DNA of 7,502 bases from a bacterium (GTDB lineage Bacteria; Desulfobacterota; Binatia; UBA12015), in NCBI GenBank assembly GCA_029976905.1, contig JAPOLW010000171.1, forward strand, positions 1 through 7,502, in the 5' to 3' direction. Each line of letters starts with the position of its first letter. The first letter of the stretch is position 1. Positions 5,727 through 7,502 of this stretch are shown here, in pieces. A program made the position numbers and the translations under genes. The notes beneath the pieces were generated by a model. The model was given only the letters and a program-made list of their open reading frames with translations, ran no database searches and had not been told where the DNA came from.

Positions 5727-5900
5727 GAGCGCTGGCCTACGACATCGCTCTGCGGGGCGCCAGTGCCGATCCCCCGGAGACACCGCCGTGGTCCCGGGCC
5801 CGGCGGGCCGGGCCGGGCCACGACCCGGCCGTTGCGACCGCACGCCGGCCACCAGAGCCGGGCGAAAAACGGTGCCGTTCGGGCTATGGTGGCAAGCCCA

Positions 5901-5919
5901 AGGGAATGTTGGATTCCCT
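5901..5919. promoter_or_regulatory. Perfect 7-bp inverted repeat just before the GH4 ribosome binding site
   Basis: AGGGAAT (5901-5907) and ATTCCCT (5913-5919) are exact reverse complements with a five-base centre GTTGG. The element sits about ten bases after the TATGGT and three bases before the GAGGT of the GH4 gene. It could be an operator for a sugar-responsive repressor at the transcription start, or an RNA stem that affects ribosome access. It stands out as an A/T-containing symmetric element in a very GC-rich spacer. Confidence 0.5.
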
Positions 5920-5921
5920 AC

Positions 5922-5926
5922 GAGGT
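5922..5926 (+). promoter_or_regulatory. Ribosome binding site deciding the GH4 start
   Basis: GAGGT lies four bases before the ATG at 5931-5933. The frame stays open far upstream on the antisense side of the deacetylase gene, so this site and the Rossmann start MPKIAFLGAGS decide the true N-terminus. Confidence 0.7.
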
Positions 5927-5930
5927 CACG

Positions 5931-7415
5931 ATGCCGAAGATTGCCTTTCTCGGTGCGGGCAGCACCGTCTTTGCCAAGAACATCCTGGGAGACGTCCTCC
6001 TACGACCCGCACTGCACGAATCCCGGATCGCGCTCTACGACATCGACCCCCAGCGGCTCGAAGACTCCCGACGCATGATCGAAGCGATCGACCGAAACGA
6101 AAATCAGGGGCGTGCGTCCATCCAGACCCACCTCGGCGTGCCGGCTCGGCGCGAGGCCCTGCGCGACGCCGACTACGTCGTCAACGCCATCCAGGTCGGG
6201 GGTTACGAGCCGTGCACGGTGACCGACTTCGAGGTGCCCCGCCGCTACGGCCTCCGCCAGACCATCGCGGACACCATTGGAATCGGAGGACTCTTCCGTG
6301 CGCTGCGAACCCTCCCCGTGCTCCTCGACATCGCACGCGACATGGAAGAGGTTTGTCCCGACGCCTGGCTCTTGAACTACACCAATCCAATGTGCGCGGT
6401 GACCGCGGGGCTCCTCCAGGGCTCGAGCGTGCGCACGATTGGCCTCTGCCACAGCGTCCAGATGTGCGTTCCGTCCCTGCTCTCCACCCTGGGACTCGAG
6501 ACGCTCCACCCCCCCGACCAGACGCAATGGGAGATTGCCGGCATCAATCACCAGGCGTGGCTCCTGCGCCTGGAGCACGACGGCATCGACCTCTACCCCG
6601 AGATCCGCGCGCGGGCGCGCACCCATGTCGACCGTGTGGCGAACCGTGGCGGCGGGACCTGGGCCCGGGCACGCCTCGAGGAACTCGGCATGCCCGCCTC
6701 CGAACCCTGCTACGCCCACCCCTTCTGGGCCCTCGGCGCAAAGGCCCGGGGCGACATCGGGGAGGCCGAGGCTCGCGATCTCATGGTCGCCTGCGACCTC
6801 GTCCGGCTCGAGCTCCTCTTCCGCTTCGGCCACTACCTGACGGAATCGAGCGAACATACGGCCGAGTACACCCCCTGGTTCATCAAGTCCCACCGACCCG
6901 AACTCATCGACCGTTACAACATTCCGCTCGACGAGTACCCGCTGCGCTGCGTCCATCAAATCGACGCCTGGGAACGGCAACGCGCCGCCCTGGTCGAAGA
7001 TCCGTCTCTGGGCCACGTTCCCTCGAACGAATTCGGGGCCTACATCATCGAAGCCATGGAGACGGGAGAGCCCTATGAGGCGGCCTGCAACGTCCTCAAC
7101 GAGGGCTGGATCGACAACCTTCCTGCCAACGCCTGTGTGGAGGTCCCCTGCCGGATCGATGCACGCGGCGTCCATCCGCGGGCGATGGGCGCCCTGCCCG
7201 AAGCCTGCGCAGCCCTGAACCGGACGAACGTCGGGCCGCAGATCCTGGCGGTGGAGGCCGTCCTGCGCGGATCCCCGGAGCACGTCTATCAGGCGGCTCT
7301 TCTCGATCCGCATACGGCGGCCGAACTCCCGGTGGACGAGATCGTCGCCCTGTGCGACGACCTCATCGAGGCGCACGGAGACTGGTTGCCCCCGGCCCTA
7401 CGCGCCCGACCCTGA
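5931..7415 (+). CDS. Glycoside hydrolase family 4, alpha-galactosidase-like (CHSV type)
   Basis: This complete 494-residue GH4 enzyme is slightly longer than MelA. The N-terminal Rossmann fold has FLGAGS (6-11) and LYDID (35-39) for NAD+. NAIQVGGYEP (85-94) and NYTNPM (149-154) are family landmarks. GLCHSVQ (171-177) supplies the Mn2+ ligand Cys173, and GINHQAW (204-210) supplies His207. TESSEHTAEYTPWF (304-317) is the MelA-like active-site strand. GH4 enzymes cleave glycosides by an NAD+-dependent oxidation-elimination mechanism and need Mn2+ and reducing conditions. The CHSV tetrad (173-176) is the known signature of alpha-galactosidases, in contrast to CHEV (alpha-glucosidase), CDMP or CN(V/I)P (6-phospho-enzymes). 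The substrate is therefore probably an unphosphorylated alpha-galactoside or related sugar. No signal peptide is present, so it acts on imported sugars in the cytoplasm. No transporter is in view. It is divergent from the ChbG-family deacetylase. Confidence 0.93.
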   Translation: MPKIAFLGAGSTVFAKNILGDVLLRPALHESRIALYDIDPQRLEDSRRMIEAIDRNENQGRASIQTHLGVPARREALRDADYVVNAIQVGGYEPCTVTDFEVPRRYGLRQTIADTIGIGGLFRALRTLPVLLDIARDMEEVCPDAWLLNYTNPMCAVTAGLLQGSSVRTIGLCHSVQMCVPSLLSTLGLETLHPPDQTQWEIAGINHQAWLLRLEHDGIDLYPEIRARARTHVDRVANRGGGTWARARLEELGMPASEPCYAHPFWALGAKARGDIGEAEARDLMVACDLVRLELLFRFGHYLTESSEHTAEYTPWFIKSHRPELIDRYNIPLDEYPLRCVHQIDAWERQRAALVEDPSLGHVPSNEFGAYIIEAMETGEPYEAACNVLNEGWIDNLPANACVEVPCRIDARGVHPRAMGALPEACAALNRTNVGPQILAVEAVLRGSPEHVYQAALLDPHTAAELPVDEIVALCDDLIEAHGDWLPPALRARP

Positions 7416-7502
7416 GGAGTGTCCCCGGCGGCGTCTGCTTGCCGCCGGCGCCCCGCGTCTCCGCGCGGTCGTCGATCTTCCCGCGCACGTCCACGAGCAC
7501 CC
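7363..7502 (-). CDS. Possible C-terminal end of a converging unidentified gene
   Basis: From the right edge a minus-strand frame runs 45 codons to TGA at 7363-7365, overlapping the 3' end of the GH4 gene by 53 bases. Nearly all codons outside the GH4 overlap end in G or C, as in the real genes here. The visible start, VLVDVRGKIDDRAE, faintly recalls the C-terminal strand of nucleotide-sugar dehydrogenases (a hydrophobic run, then D-V/T-R/K-G). This is only a hint. The overlap with GH4 and the short length argue against it, and the true end may lie outside the window. Confidence 0.28.
   Translation of the reverse strand, partial: VLVDVRGKIDDRAETRGAGGKQTPPGTLLRVGRVGPGATSLRAPR
7425..7448. terminator. 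GC hairpin after the GH4 stop, terminator-like but without a T-tract
   Basis: CCGGCGGC (7425-7432) and GCCGCCGG (7441-7448) are exact reverse complements with an eight-base loop, starting ten bases after the GH4 TGA. The position is right for a terminator. No T-run follows on either strand, so it would be a T-less or Rho-assisted stop, or an mRNA 3'-end stabiliser. It falls inside the possible converging frame at 7363-7502, and both cannot be taken as certain. Confidence 0.4.

Larger units (their letters stand above)
5727..5930. promoter_or_regulatory. Divergent regulatory region between the deacetylase and GH4 genes
   Basis: This 204-base spacer must hold the promoters of both genes. It contains a run of GC-only repeats with a perfect hairpin, GGCCGGG (5811-5817) with CCCGGCC (5824-5830) around a six-base loop. 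AACGG-tg-CCGTT (5868-5879) is a short dyad, TATGGT (5885-5890) could be a -10 box for GH4, and a larger inverted repeat lies at 5901-5919. No convincing -35 box is seen on either strand. No complete promoter can be assigned for either gene. Confidence 0.5.

Noticed and set aside
5727..5852. A 42-codon N-terminal extension of the deacetylase starting at a GTG
   Set aside because: The added residues are Pro/Arg/Gly-rich, lie in the GC-repeat cluster, are not part of the family fold and have no ribosome binding site.
4953..5930. A long upstream extension of the GH4 frame, antisense to the deacetylase
   Set aside because: The Rossmann motif of GH4 must be at the N-terminus, and GAGGT precedes the ATG at 5931; the extension reads through the antisense of a real gene.
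6000..7376. A 458-codon minus-strand frame antisense to GH4
   Set aside because: It mirrors the GH4 codon structure and has no family motif, while the plus strand carries the complete set of GH4 residues.

Overview
The window is about two-thirds G+C by eye, and the third codon position of every real gene is almost always G or C. Starts include GTG as well as ATG, and most are preceded by a clear AGGAG/GGAGG-type ribosome binding site. One product carries a lipoprotein signal peptide. Together these suggest a high-GC, probably Gram-negative bacterium with a sulfatase- and glycosidase-rich accessory genome, such as a myxobacterial/deltaproteobacterial-grade or planctomycete/acidobacterial-grade lineage. 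The sequence alone does not fix the phylum. I see no RNA gene, insertion sequence, CRISPR array or integrase, and no gene-free stretch longer than about 205 bases.

Layout. (1) 1-294 (+) is the C-terminal end of an S1-type sulfatase. It converges over 27 bases on (2) 322-1209 (-), a stand-alone short-chain dehydrogenase of the peroxisomal MFE-2/HSD17B4 N-terminal type, a likely (3R)-hydroxyacyl-CoA dehydrogenase. (3) A divergent 187-base spacer with two perfect inverted repeats and promoter-like boxes leads to 1397-2323 (+), a two-domain rhodanese predicted to be a lipoprotein. Its signal peptide contains a 21-base tandem duplication. (4) The rhodanese converges on 2356-3711 (-), a full-length hexameric NADP-type glutamate dehydrogenase. 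Upstream of it on the same strand lie (5) a 2OG-Fe(II) oxygenase (3826-4794) and (6) a ChbG/YdjC-family deacetylase (4836-5726). (7) Divergent from the deacetylase is a GH4 glycosidase (5931-7415, +) whose CHSV signature marks it as alpha-galactosidase-like. (8) The last bases may hold the end of a converging minus-strand gene.

How the genes may fit together. The GH4/ChbG-family pair shares one intergenic regulatory region and is the most suggestive unit. It resembles the ChbF-ChbG pairing of chitobiose operons, but with a non-phosphorylated alpha-galactoside-type GH4. With the sulfatase near one edge of the window, it points to catabolism of decorated (acetylated or sulfated) glycans. GDH may belong to the deacetylase-oxygenase run or may simply follow it after a 114-base spacer with a strong hairpin. 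The SDR (acyl-CoA metabolism) and the rhodanese (sulfur transfer) look independent. No gene looks recently acquired. I find no clear evidence of a wholly new system; the real leads are the promoter-proximal palindromes, the duplicated lipoprotein signal and the orphan oxygenase.
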